Assembly: GCA_913055615.1 (NCBI GenBank)
Contig: CAJXKK010000024.1
Location: 1 to 42,551, forward strand
DNA from: an uncultured Ectothiorhodospiraceae bacterium
Lineage (GTDB): Bacteria > Pseudomonadota > Gammaproteobacteria > XJ16 > Halofilaceae
Direction: 5' to 3'
DNA length: 42,551 nucleotides
The notes beneath the pieces are model-generated. The model made no database searches and was not told the DNA's origin. It saw only the letters and a list, made by a program, of their open reading frames with translations. Shown piece after piece: positions 25,722 through 33,871 of this stretch; the first letter of the stretch is position 1; every line of letters begins with the position of its first letter. The position numbers and the translations under genes were made by a program.

Positions 25722-27923
25722 ATGACTGGTGCAGACGCAATCGCCATTCTCATTCTGCTCACGATCGTCATAGCGATCGGGGTATACCTGCTGCACTGGC
25801 TCTACCGCCACTCGTCGAAGAATCAGAGCTTCGTCCGCACGGGTGTGGGGGGTGAGCGAGTCGTGATGGGCGGCGGCGCTTTCGTGCTGCCGATCATCCA
25901 CGACGTGACCGTCGTGAACATGAATGCGGTGCCGATCGAGATCCGCCGCGCCGGCGAGCACTCTCTGCTGACCAAGAACAAGATGCGGATCGACGTCATC
26001 GCTGAATTCGACGTCCGGGTCGTGCCCACCGAGGAAGGCGTATCGACCGCCGCGCGCAGTCTGGGCGAACGCACGGCCAACCCGGCCGCGCTGCAGGAGG
26101 TGATACAGGGCCGTTTCGTCGACGCCATGTCGGCTATCGCCGCCCGCCACTCGATGGAGGCAATTCACACCAATCGCCTCGACTACATGAAGGAGGTGAC
26201 AGGCCTCGTCGAAGAGACGCTCACCCGACATGGACTGGAACTCGAGAACGCATCTCTGACCTCACTCAATCAATCCGATATCACGGTATTCGATCCGCGC
26301 AACGCCTTCGACGCAGAGGGCCTGACCCAGCTGACGGAACAGGTCGAAGCCGGACGCCGACGGCGCAATGAGATCGAGAATGAGACCCGCGTCGCCATCC
26401 GGGTCCGTGACTATGAGGCCGAGCAGCGTTCGCTGGAGATCGACCGCGACCTCGAATACGCGCGCCTCGAGCAGTCCCGGGATATCGAGCGGCAGCGCTC
26501 CAGGCAGCAGGCGGAGATCGAGGAAGAGCGCGCAAGTTCCGATATCAGCATCCATACCTCTAAAACACGCGCCGAGGAAGAAGCGGAGCGCATCCGCATC
26601 GACAAAGACCGCGCGGTCAACGAGGAACGAATCAACTCGGATAACCAGGTCCGTGCGCTGGAGATCCAGCGCCGTGAAGAGAACGAACTGCAGGCCATCA
26701 ATGCGGAACGGGCGATCGACGCCCAGCGCATCGTCAGTCAACAGTCGATCGAGGTGGAGCGCATCGACAATGAACGCAAGACGCGTGTGTCCGAGATCCA
26801 GTCGCGCCACGAGGTCGCGATCCGCGAGGCGAACGCTGACGCCGAGATCGACACCACACGCCAGGAACGGGAGCGGGAGATCGAGGAGAGCCGCATCGCC
26901 ACCCACAACGCCATCGAAATACTCTCGGTGGACAAGGCCCGGGAACTGAAGATCGCAAGCGAGCGGGCGACCGCGGAGGAGCACCTGGCGGCGATCGCGC
27001 GTCATTCGGTGGTGGACCAGGAGCGCCTCCAGCACGAAGAAGATGTCGCCCAGCGCAGGATCAACAAGGAACACACGATCAAGCTGGCCGAAACGAGTTC
27101 GATGCGCGAGACGGAAGACGCGAACATCGCGGCGCAGCGCGAGATCGAGGAAATGCGCGTCTCCGCACAGAAGTTCATCGAACGCTTCGAGATCGAACAG
27201 CAGAAGGAGGTCGAGATCGTCGACAAGGACCGCCTCATCGCGGTCGTCAACAAGTCGATCGAGGAAGCGGTGGCCCGCACGGACGAGGCCAAACACGAGA
27301 AGCTGTTCGCGCAGGCCGAAGAGGAAGTCTCGAGCGCCCGGGCACTCGAGATCGCCGATCGCAACAAGCGGGTCGAACAGGTCGAGGCGAGTTCGCGTGC
27401 CGAGCGCGAGGCATTGCGCGTCACGCGACACGCCGAAGCCGAACGCGCGGCCGCCGAGGAACGCGCCCAGGCGGAGATCGCCGAGGCGAACGCGGCCGAG
27501 GTGCGTTACGACAAGGACGCCGAGGGTGCGCGCAAGCTCAACGAGTCCGAGAACACGCGCAACGAGCAGAGTCGCCGCAGCGCGATCTACGAGCACCTGG
27601 TCAAGACCCTGCCCGAGATCATCGAGCAGACCGTCAAGCCGATGGAGAATATCGACTCCATAAAGATCATGCAGGTCGATGGGCTGCCGGGCATCAACAG
27701 CCCGTCGGAATCGACCGAAAACGGCGAAGATTCCGGTGGTCCGGGCGGCGGCAACATGACCGACCGCGTGGTCAACTCGGCCATGAAGTACCGGACCCAG
27801 GTGGCCTTCGTGGACGGGCTCATGAAGGATCTCGGTCTGCCCCTCGACAGCATCGGCAGTGCCGGCGGCATGTCGTTCCGCAACTTCGCGGAGTCCGACA
27901 AGGGCGACCAGGGCGACAACTGA
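25722..27923 (+). CDS. Flotillin/SPFH-family membrane scaffold protein (long form)
   Basis: A 733-residue protein. One N-terminal membrane helix (about 6-28), then an SPFH/band-7 domain (about 38-205: GVGGERVVMGGGAFVLPIIHDV, SLLTKNKMRIDVIAEFDVRV), then an extremely long Glu/Arg/Ala coiled coil (about 208-620) and a C-terminal oligomerisation-type region with LVKTLPEIIEQTVKPMENIDSIKIMQVDG and a Gly-rich linker. Typical flotillins (FloT, YqiK) are 480-560 residues, so the coil is enlarged. Flotillins organise membrane microdomains and recruit partner complexes. Lying between the opsin-like and four-helix membrane protein genes, it probably scaffolds the transport complex. Confidence 0.94.
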   Translation: MTGADAIAILILLTIVIAIGVYLLHWLYRHSSKNQSFVRTGVGGERVVMGGGAFVLPIIHDVTVVNMNAVPIEIRRAGEHSLLTKNKMRIDVIAEFDVRVVPTEEGVSTAARSLGERTANPAALQEVIQGRFVDAMSAIAARHSMEAIHTNRLDYMKEVTGLVEETLTRHGLELENASLTSLNQSDITVFDPRNAFDAEGLTQLTEQVEAGRRRRNEIENETRVAIRVRDYEAEQRSLEIDRDLEYARLEQSRDIERQRSRQQAEIEEERASSDISIHTSKTRAEEEAERIRIDKDRAVNEERINSDNQVRALEIQRREENELQAINAERAIDAQRIVSQQSIEVERIDNERKTRVSEIQSRHEVAIREANADAEIDTTRQEREREIEESRIATHNAIEILSVDKARELKIASERATAEEHLAAIARHSVVDQERLQHEEDVAQRRINKEHTIKLAETSSMRETEDANIAAQREIEEMRVSAQKFIERFEIEQQKEVEIVDKDRLIAVVNKSIEEAVARTDEAKHEKLFAQAEEEVSSARALEIADRNKRVEQVEASSRAEREALRVTRHAEAERAAAEERAQAEIAEANAAEVRYDKDAEGARKLNESENTRNEQSRRSAIYEHLVKTLPEIIEQTVKPMENIDSIKIMQVDGLPGINSPSESTENGEDSGGPGGGNMTDRVVNSAMKYRTQVAFVDGLMKDLGLPLDSIGSAGGMSFRNFAESDKGDQGDN

Positions 27924-27935
27924 TCGGACACGCCC

Positions 27936-27960
27936 GGGGCGGGCCCGCGCGGCCCGCCCT
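27936..27960 (+). promoter_or_regulatory. Intercistronic GC hairpin after the flotillin gene
   Basis: GGGCGGGCC and GGCCCGCCC form a perfect 9-bp stem with loop CGCGC, extended by a G-T pair. It starts 12 bases after the flotillin stop and has no U-tract. It may stabilise the upstream message or reduce expression of the last two genes. Confidence 0.5.
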
Positions 27961-28025
27961 GCCACGACCCGCACGCCCCGCGGTACCGGCGATTCGCGCG
28001 GAGGCCCCCGGCTTTGGAGAAGGCG

Positions 28026-28496
28026 ATGGAAAACGGCACTGACGAGGGATCCGACGCGTGGGGGCGGCTCGACCGCCACGCGCTCGTGATGTCGATCTGG
28101 CTCGCGATCGGATTCGTGGCGGTCGCCCTGCTCGCGCGCGGTTTGCAGGCGATGGAAGCCATTCCCGTGTTCGGCGCCTTTACGGTGGTGATCACCGGAT
28201 TCGTTGCTCACGTAATCATCAACGCCGTCAGCCACACGCATTTCTCCGCGCGCGAGGTCGCGCTCGGGCTGGTGGCCTATGCGCTCGGGCTTATCGGGTT
28301 CCTGCTCGCGCTGCTGCTCCGCAGTGAGCCGGCGCTGGCGCTGTTCGTCCCGCTGAGTATCGGTCTGCTGGTACTGGCGGTAGTGGCGATCTTCTACATG
28401 GTCACGCACTTCGGCGCCCGCGGCGCTTTCCGCGCCTTCGACGTGATCAGCGATTTCGGCCCGGACGAAGTCCGGCGCCGGGACACGCAGGGTTGA
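28026..28496 (+). CDS. Four-helix membrane protein of unknown function
   Basis: A 156-residue protein with four predicted membrane helices (about 20-40, 48-68, 78-100, 107-130) and a charged C-terminus (GPDEVRRRD). The ATG at 28026 is preceded by GGAGAAGG; a TTG four codons earlier is in frame but overlaps this site. I do not recognise the family. It lies 13 bases before the symporter gene and resembles in size and position the small accessory subunits often encoded beside SSS symporters, so a stabilising role is a reasonable guess. Confidence 0.82.
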   Translation: MENGTDEGSDAWGRLDRHALVMSIWLAIGFVAVALLARGLQAMEAIPVFGAFTVVITGFVAHVIINAVSHTHFSAREVALGLVAYALGLIGFLLALLLRSEPALALFVPLSIGLLVLAVVAIFYMVTHFGARGAFRAFDVISDFGPDEVRRRDTQG

Positions 28497-28509
28497 AGGA
28501 GCCTGCCAC

Positions 28510-30420
28510 ATGACCACCCTGCTCATCGGCGTGCTCGGATTCTTCTTCGTCTACGCGGTGTACATCGCCGCGCTGACGGCGCGCTGCGCGCACGCGCCCG
28601 AGGAGTACCTGGACGGCGGCTCGAGCCTGCCGCCGTGGTGTTTCATGTTCGCCGGCACGGGCATCGTCATCGCGGGGATCGGGCTCTACGATCATTTCCT
28701 GCTCCTCGCGCTGTACGGGCTGCAGTACAACCACGTCGCCATGGGTGTCGTGCTGGCCGCCCTCGCGGGCGTACTGGTACACAAGCGGCTGCTGCTGGCC
28801 GCGCGCATCAGCGGCCACCGCACGCTGGGCAATCTGCTCAGCGCCTACTACGGTTCGGTCACCCTGCGCGTGCTGACGCTCGTGCTGGTCCTGCTGTTCG
28901 CGGTGCCCTTCGCCGGCCAGAGCCTGTCGCGCCTCGGCGCGATCATCGCGAGCGCGACCGGCGACACGATCGAACGTGCCGAGGCCATCTGGGCGTGCGC
29001 GTTCTTCCTGTTTCTCGCCGGCGTGATCGGCGGTTGGCGCGGGACGATCTATGCGATCGGCGCCCAGGCCGTTGTGCTGGTCACGCTGATCGTGTTCGTC
29101 GGGGTCGGCGGGGCCGCCGGCCTCGGATGGACCGCACTCGTGTACGGCGATGTGCCCGCCCCGGAAGGCATCCTCAGCGAAGCGATCCCTGGCGTAATGC
29201 AGTATTCCGCCGGCATCGGCAAGGAAGAGACCATCGGCGGCCTGTGGACCACGACGGCGGTGTTTTCGCAGGCGCTCGCGTTCATCGGCATCGTGCTCAG
29301 CCCCGCGTTCACGCTGCTGGGCATGACGACGCGTCCACCGGCGCACTACGCGTTCAAGCAGGTTTGGCTGACCGCCGGGCTCGCCACGGGCGTGCTGTTG
29401 CTGGCCGCGCCCTTCATTGGCGCGGGCGTGGCGCTTGCCCATTCCGGCCCCCTGCGCGAGGCCACGGTAAGCTATACCGGCGTGCTTACGGCCCTGGTGG
29501 ACGTCGATGCCATGCTCGCCGTGGGCTTCGTGCTGATGCTCGCCGCCGCGCTGCAGATCGTCGTGGCCTTCTTCGCTCAGTCCGGGGCGAGCCTGTTCGT
29601 GATCGAACTGCTCGGCCGCGACCTCCTCCCCGATCTGTCTCCCGACGGCCGACGTCTGACGGCACGCGTCACGCTGGGCGTGATCTACCTCACGATCGCC
29701 CTGCTCGCCGCCTATGCGCCGCTGCTCGCCGAGATCGGTGGTGGCCTCGCGCTCTCGCTCTCGGTGCAATTACTGCCCGCGCTGATCGGTCTGTGCTGGG
29801 TCCGCTGGATCAGCCGCAGCGCCGTGCTCGCGGGGTTGATCTTCGGCATTCTGCTGGTCCTGTTCACCGAACCGCTGGGGCTGCTCGTATTCGAGAGCCT
29901 GTTCGTGGACCTGCCCTGGGGGCGCTGGCCGCTGACGATCCATTCCGCTGGCTGGGGGCTGGCCTTCAACATCGCCGCCTGCCTGCTCGCCAGCATCTTC
30001 ACCGCCCGCGATGCCGAGCGTGGCACGCGCGACCGCCTGCACGACGTCTTCCTGCGCGAGCACCGTCAGGACCTCGGTGGACCCGCGGCGCGCGGGGCGA
30101 AGTGGTCGCTGATCCTCGTCTGGGCCTTCTTCGCCCTCGGGCCGGGTGCCATCCTCGGCAACCGGTTCTTCTCCGACCCCATGTTCAGCGAACTCACGCC
30201 CGCGCTTCTGCTGCCGTCGCTATGGGTGTGGCAGATCCTGTTCTGGCTGCTGGGCGTGTTCATCGCATGGTGGCTGGCTTACAAAGCCGGGATGTCGGTA
30301 CTGAATCGCCCGATCGTCTTCCGCCTGCAGCTGGAACCGGAACGACCGTCATTCGAGCAGGGGGCGCCGCGCTGGCTGGAACAGTTCGTCAGGCGGGTGG
30401 CCCCGCGTCAGACATCATGA
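28510..30420 (+). CDS. Sodium:solute symporter family (SSS) protein
   Basis: A 636-residue membrane protein with about 13 helices. The start ATG at 28510 follows GAAGGAG. The N-terminal pattern (CAHAPEEYLDGGSSLPPW, then GNLLSAYYGSVTLRVLTLVLVLLFAVPFAGQSL) and LQIVVAFFAQSGASLFVIELLGRDLL fit the APC-type SSS fold. The usual length is 480-570 residues; the C-terminus here has extra helices (about 535-560 and 572-595). Last gene of the operon. It gives the cluster a second, ion-coupled uptake route beside the ABC importer, possibly for a product released by the hydrolase. Confidence 0.88.
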   Translation: MTTLLIGVLGFFFVYAVYIAALTARCAHAPEEYLDGGSSLPPWCFMFAGTGIVIAGIGLYDHFLLLALYGLQYNHVAMGVVLAALAGVLVHKRLLLAARISGHRTLGNLLSAYYGSVTLRVLTLVLVLLFAVPFAGQSLSRLGAIIASATGDTIERAEAIWACAFFLFLAGVIGGWRGTIYAIGAQAVVLVTLIVFVGVGGAAGLGWTALVYGDVPAPEGILSEAIPGVMQYSAGIGKEETIGGLWTTTAVFSQALAFIGIVLSPAFTLLGMTTRPPAHYAFKQVWLTAGLATGVLLLAAPFIGAGVALAHSGPLREATVSYTGVLTALVDVDAMLAVGFVLMLAAALQIVVAFFAQSGASLFVIELLGRDLLPDLSPDGRRLTARVTLGVIYLTIALLAAYAPLLAEIGGGLALSLSVQLLPALIGLCWVRWISRSAVLAGLIFGILLVLFTEPLGLLVFESLFVDLPWGRWPLTIHSAGWGLAFNIAACLLASIFTARDAERGTRDRLHDVFLREHRQDLGGPAARGAKWSLILVWAFFALGPGAILGNRFFSDPMFSELTPALLLPSLWVWQILFWLLGVFIAWWLAYKAGMSVLNRPIVFRLQLEPERPSFEQGAPRWLEQFVRRVAPRQTS

Positions 30421-30434
30421 GCACAACGGCCGCG

Positions 30435-30463
30435 ATACCGGCTACTCGCGCTCCCGGCGGTAT
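30435..30463. terminator. Possible bidirectional terminator between convergent genes
   Basis: ATACCG and CGGTAT form a 6-bp stem around a 17-base loop in the 77-base gap between the symporter and LysR genes, followed by TT. The position fits better than the structure, which is weak. Confidence 0.3.
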
Positions 30464-30497
30464 TTGCGCCCTGACCGCGGGATGGCGTCGGTGCCGT

Positions 30498-31475
30498 TCA
30501 GTCTTCCTGATCGGCCCGCGGCGCACGCCTGACGCCCATCTCGTCGAGATTGGTCAGCCAGTGCCCGGTCGCGCGCAGGTCCTCGAGAGTCGAGCGGCAG
30601 ATCTCTTGCACGGCCAATCCCGCCGAGGTGAGCCGTCGATCGAACGGCTGCACGAGATGCACGGTACGGCCGAATGGCGGGTCGCCGATCGGCCAGCTGC
30701 GCACGCGCCCGTCCGCCACCTCTTCCGCGATCGCGTTGGCCGGCAGGATCGACAGCCCTTCACCGTGCTGAACAAGCGTCTTGATCGCCTTGTACGAGTT
30801 GATTTCGGTGACCGTAGACAGCGCGAGTCCGTGTTTGTCGAGTTCGGTCTGGATGAGACTGCGCAGGCCATGACTCGTGCCGGGCAGCACCAGCGGGAGT
30901 TCGGGAATGGCGGTGATGTCTATGGACGCACCATCGGCAGGCACCTGATCCGACTCGAATTCCGCCGGCGCGAAAAGATACAGCTGTTCGGTAGCGATCG
31001 GCGTCGAGCGCAGTCCGCGCTCGTGGATCGGCAGGTACAGCACGCCCAGGTCAACCCGGCTTTCGTACAGCCACTCGAGTATAAAACCGGACATCGCCTC
31101 GGCGATCTTCAGGCGGATGCGCGGATAGCGTTCGCGGGCCCGCAGAATCAGCGGGACGGCGAGCAGTTCGGCGATCGTGCCCGGCAGTCCGAGGTGGACC
31201 TCGCCGGCGGGGTCGTTTGCGTGTTCCTGCACCGCCTGCTTGGCACTCTGGAAGTCGGATATGATTTCACGGGCCCGCTGCAGCAGCACGAGACCGGCAT
31301 CGGTCGGGACCACGCCCTGGGGCGTACGGACCAGCAATTCCGTGCCGAGGTCCGCCTCCATATTGCGCACGTGCAGGCTGAGCGCCGGCTGAGCCACGTG
31401 CAGCTTCTGCGCCGCACGCGAAAAGGATTCGGCTTCAACCACCGCAACGAAGTAGCGAAGCTGACGAATATCCAA
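30498..31475 (-). CDS. LysR-family transcriptional regulator
   Basis: A 325-residue LysR regulator. The N-terminal winged helix-turn-helix reads RQLRYFVAVVEAESFSRAAQ and LHVAQPALSLHVRNME; the effector-binding domain starts near residue 90. The start is TTG at 31475 with GGAGGG eight bases upstream; the longer frame from 31531 is not LysR-like. It is divergent from the CitE-like gene, the classical layout for a LysR activator of the adjacent operon. By analogy with the Pseudomonas itaconate locus it may respond to itaconate or a related dicarboxylate. It could also control the transport operon, whose end faces it. Confidence 0.95.
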   Translation of the reverse strand: MDIRQLRYFVAVVEAESFSRAAQKLHVAQPALSLHVRNMEADLGTELLVRTPQGVVPTDAGLVLLQRAREIISDFQSAKQAVQEHANDPAGEVHLGLPGTIAELLAVPLILRARERYPRIRLKIAEAMSGFILEWLYESRVDLGVLYLPIHERGLRSTPIATEQLYLFAPAEFESDQVPADGASIDITAIPELPLVLPGTSHGLRSLIQTELDKHGLALSTVTEINSYKAIKTLVQHGEGLSILPANAIAEEVADGRVRSWPIGDPPFGRTVHLVQPFDRRLTSAGLAVQEICRSTLEDLRATGHWLTNLDEMGVRRAPRADQED

Positions 31476-31654
31476 GTGCTGTTTCCCTCCGGATTGAGCG
31501 ACAGTTCCGGGCCATCACTTTTCGCGATCACGGCTCCAGAAAAACTGTCTTGGTTGCGGGACAGAGTCTCCGCTTATGCTTTTACTTGTCAAATGGTATC
31601 CGCTGCGGCGATCGCCGCTTCATCGGTATCGGGTCCACGCAGGAGGTCCTTGCG
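31476..31654. promoter_or_regulatory. Divergent promoter region, LysR gene / catabolic operon
   Basis: This 179-base gap is noticeably more AT-rich than its surroundings. A candidate promoter for the plus-strand operon is TTGGTT (31550-31555), an 18-base spacer and TTATGC (31574-31579). LysR half-sites should lie upstream, but I could not pin a convincing T-N11-A palindrome. AGGAGGTCC at 31641-31649 is the ribosome binding site of the lyase gene. Confidence 0.4.
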
Positions 31655-32533
31655 ATGACGGGCGAAAATCTCCGGGATGCCCCACCCGAACTGCCGATCT
31701 TCGTGCCGGCCACGCGCCCGGATCGATTCGAGCGGGCGGCCCGATCGGGCGCCGATTGCATCATTATCGATCTGGAGGATGCCCTGCTCCCCGATGAGCG
31801 GCCACCGGCACGGGCTGCACTCGCGCGGATCCTGCCCAATCTGTGTCCGTCCGTACCCGTCCTGTTGCGCGTCAACGCGGCCACAACGGCCGATTTCCCG
31901 GCCGACCTCGACCTGCTGGACGCTGGCGGTACCGACGGCATCGTCCTGCCCAAGGCCGAGGCGCAGGTTGATCTGCGCGCGCTCCGCGAGCGCCTGCCGC
32001 GCAACGCCTCGATCCTCGCGCTGATCGAGACGCCACGGGGCCTGGCGGACGCGCGTACGCTCGCTGACCAGGCGGATCGCCTCGCCTTCGGCTCCATCGA
32101 TTATGCGCACACGGTGGGTATTGACCACACCGCCGATGCGCTTCTGAGCGCCCGCTCGGAGATCGTGCTGGCGGCCGCCCTCGCCGACGCTCCGAAGCCC
32201 TTCGACGGTGTGACACCGGGTATCGACAGCGACATGCCGGTCGAGCGCGACGCCGGGCGGGCCGCGGCACTGGGTTTCGGTGGCAAGCTGTTGATCCACC
32301 CCGCCCAGATCATCCCGGCCATCCGCGGATTCCAGCCTCAGCGTGAGGATGCCGACGAGGCGCGCGAACTCATCGTGCGTGCCGAGGGCGGCGTCAGCCG
32401 TTTCCGTGGCCGGATGATCGACCGCCCCGTACTCGATGCAGCCCGCCGGCGGGTAGCGGCGTTCGATCGCGCCGAGCAGCGCCTTGCCGCCATCCGTGCT
32501 GGCTCCGCGAGTGCCGGTACGGACCGGGTATAG
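31655..32533 (+). CDS. CitE-like lyase, probable citramalyl-CoA lyase
   Basis: A 292-residue HpcH/HpaI-CitE-family TIM-barrel lyase. Mg-binding and catalytic motifs seen: CIIIDLEDALLPDER, LRVNA, GIVLPKAE, ALIETPRGLADA and FGSIDYAHTVG, plus GFGGKLLIHPAQI. Such enzymes cleave malyl-, citryl- or citramalyl-CoA; stand-alone CitE proteins in itaconate loci split citramalyl-CoA to acetyl-CoA and pyruvate. The ATG at 31655 follows AGGAGGTCC; the frame upstream is not conserved-looking. First gene of the LysR-flanked operon. The CoA-transferase and hydratase downstream support the citramalyl-CoA assignment, though malyl-CoA activity cannot be excluded. Confidence 0.92.
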   Translation: MTGENLRDAPPELPIFVPATRPDRFERAARSGADCIIIDLEDALLPDERPPARAALARILPNLCPSVPVLLRVNAATTADFPADLDLLDAGGTDGIVLPKAEAQVDLRALRERLPRNASILALIETPRGLADARTLADQADRLAFGSIDYAHTVGIDHTADALLSARSEIVLAAALADAPKPFDGVTPGIDSDMPVERDAGRAAALGFGGKLLIHPAQIIPAIRGFQPQREDADEARELIVRAEGGVSRFRGRMIDRPVLDAARRRVAAFDRAEQRLAAIRAGSASAGTDRV

Positions 32534-32674
32534 GACACCGATATGCCCCCCAGCGCAAACAGGTCTTTGCAAGGGAAGGGTTTTTCCACGAACGTCGAAC
32601 GTGCTCCCAGCCCACGCGGAGAGCCCGAATGGCTGACCACAGCCCAAAGGACTGCTCATCGTCCCTCGCGGCAA

Positions 32675-32688
32675 GCCCGGGAACGGGC
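32675..32688 (+). promoter_or_regulatory. GGAA tetraloop hairpin before the CoA-transferase ribosome binding site
   Basis: GCCCG and CGGGC close a GGAA (GNRA-type) tetraloop immediately before the AAAGGAGGAT ribosome binding site at 32691-32700. The 173-base gap in which it sits is the longest in this operon, so a role in processing or translation control is possible. Confidence 0.35.
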
Positions 32689-32706
32689 ACAAAGGAGGAT
32701 CATCCA

Positions 32707-33840
32707 ATGAGCCTCGCCCATCCCCTTGAGGGCCTGTTGGTCGTTGCCGTCGAACAGGCAGTGGCCGCACCGTTCTGCACCGGCCGGCTGGCGGATGCCG
32801 GTGCGCGCGTGATCAAGATCGAGCGCCCCGAGGGTGACTTCGCGCGCGGCTACGATGAACTCGCGAGCGGACAGAGCAGCTACTTCGTGTGGCTCAATCG
32901 GGGCAAGGAGTCACTGGTACTGGATCTGCGCGACGACGCCGACCGCGTAACCATGCAGGAACTGCTGGGCCGCGCCGATATCTTCGTGCAGAACCTCAAG
33001 CCGGGCGCAATGGATCGCCTCGGGTTCGGACCGGCATACGTGCGCGCGGAGCGCCCCGAACTGATCACCTGTTCGATCAGCGGCTACGGCGACCAGGGGC
33101 CGCTGGCGCAGCGCAAGGCCTACGACCTGCTGATCCAGGCCGAGGCCGGCCTCTGTTCGATCACCGGCGGCCCGGAATCTCCCTCGCGCGTCGGTATCTC
33201 GCTGGTCGACATCGCGACCGGTGCGACCGCGCACGCGGCCATTCTCGAGGCGCTGGTCGCGCGCTCGCGGACTGGCACGGGCGCGGAGATCAGCATCTCG
33301 ATGTTTGACGTTATGGCCGACTGGCTCGCCGTCCCCCTGCTGCAGGAGCTTGGCGGGCGGACGCCGCAGCGAGTGGGCCTGGCCCACCCGAGCATCGCAC
33401 CCTATGGCGCCTTCAAAGCCGGCGACGGCTCGATGTTCCTGATCTCGATCCAGAGCGAGCGTGAGTGGGCTCTGCTCTGCCGCGACTTCCTGAAACGACC
33501 GGAGTTGATCGAAGACCCGCGCTTCCATTCGAACGTCGCCCGGGTCGAACATCGGGCCGCGACCGACGCACTGCTCGCCGAGGCCTTCACGCGCCATGAT
33601 CACGACAGCGCCCAGGCCGCGCTGGCGCTCGCGGACATCGCTTTCGCCACGGTCAATGACATGGCCGGTCTGGCACGCCATCCGCACCTGCGTATGGTCG
33701 AGATCGACACCCCCGGTGGCCCGATCCGCATTCCCGCGCCGGCGCCGCTGGTGCGCGGTGCGCAGCGCATGCCCGGGCCGGTGCCAGGGCTCGGTGCCCA
33801 CGCGCCACTCGATTTCCCGGATGGCGACCAGCCGCAATGA
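32707..33840 (+). CDS. CaiB/BaiF-type CoA-transferase, probable itaconate CoA-transferase
   Basis: A 377-residue class III CoA-transferase. The family start is LEGLLVVAVEQAVAAPFCTGRLADAGARVIKIERPEGDFAR. The catalytic Asp is in VDIATGATAHAAIL. LVLDLRDDADR and VFVQNLKPGAMDRLGFG-type features (here IFVQNLKPGAMDRLGFG) are present. It moves CoA between carboxylates without a free-CoA step. The ATG at 32707 is set by AAAGGAGG. Its place beside the CitE-like lyase and MaoC-type hydratase suggests itaconate, mesaconate or citramalate as acceptor, with succinyl-CoA or acetyl-CoA as the likely donor (inference). Confidence 0.93.
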   Translation: MSLAHPLEGLLVVAVEQAVAAPFCTGRLADAGARVIKIERPEGDFARGYDELASGQSSYFVWLNRGKESLVLDLRDDADRVTMQELLGRADIFVQNLKPGAMDRLGFGPAYVRAERPELITCSISGYGDQGPLAQRKAYDLLIQAEAGLCSITGGPESPSRVGISLVDIATGATAHAAILEALVARSRTGTGAEISISMFDVMADWLAVPLLQELGGRTPQRVGLAHPSIAPYGAFKAGDGSMFLISIQSEREWALLCRDFLKRPELIEDPRFHSNVARVEHRAATDALLAEAFTRHDHDSAQAALALADIAFATVNDMAGLARHPHLRMVEIDTPGGPIRIPAPAPLVRGAQRMPGPVPGLGAHAPLDFPDGDQPQ

Positions 33841-33871
33841 GTCCGCCGGCCGCAGACGCGGAGTGAACGAC

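Noticed and set aside
26262-28526. A 754-codon open frame on the minus strand opposite the flotillin gene
   Set aside because: It is a shadow of the GAG/CGC-rich coiled-coil codons. The translation is Leu/Asp/Arg low-complexity without domains, while the plus strand encodes a clear SPFH protein.
31550-31654. N-terminal extension of the CitE-like lyase from an upstream start
   Set aside because: The family fold begins right after the ATG at 31655, which has a strong ribosome binding site; the upstream codons lie in the promoter region.
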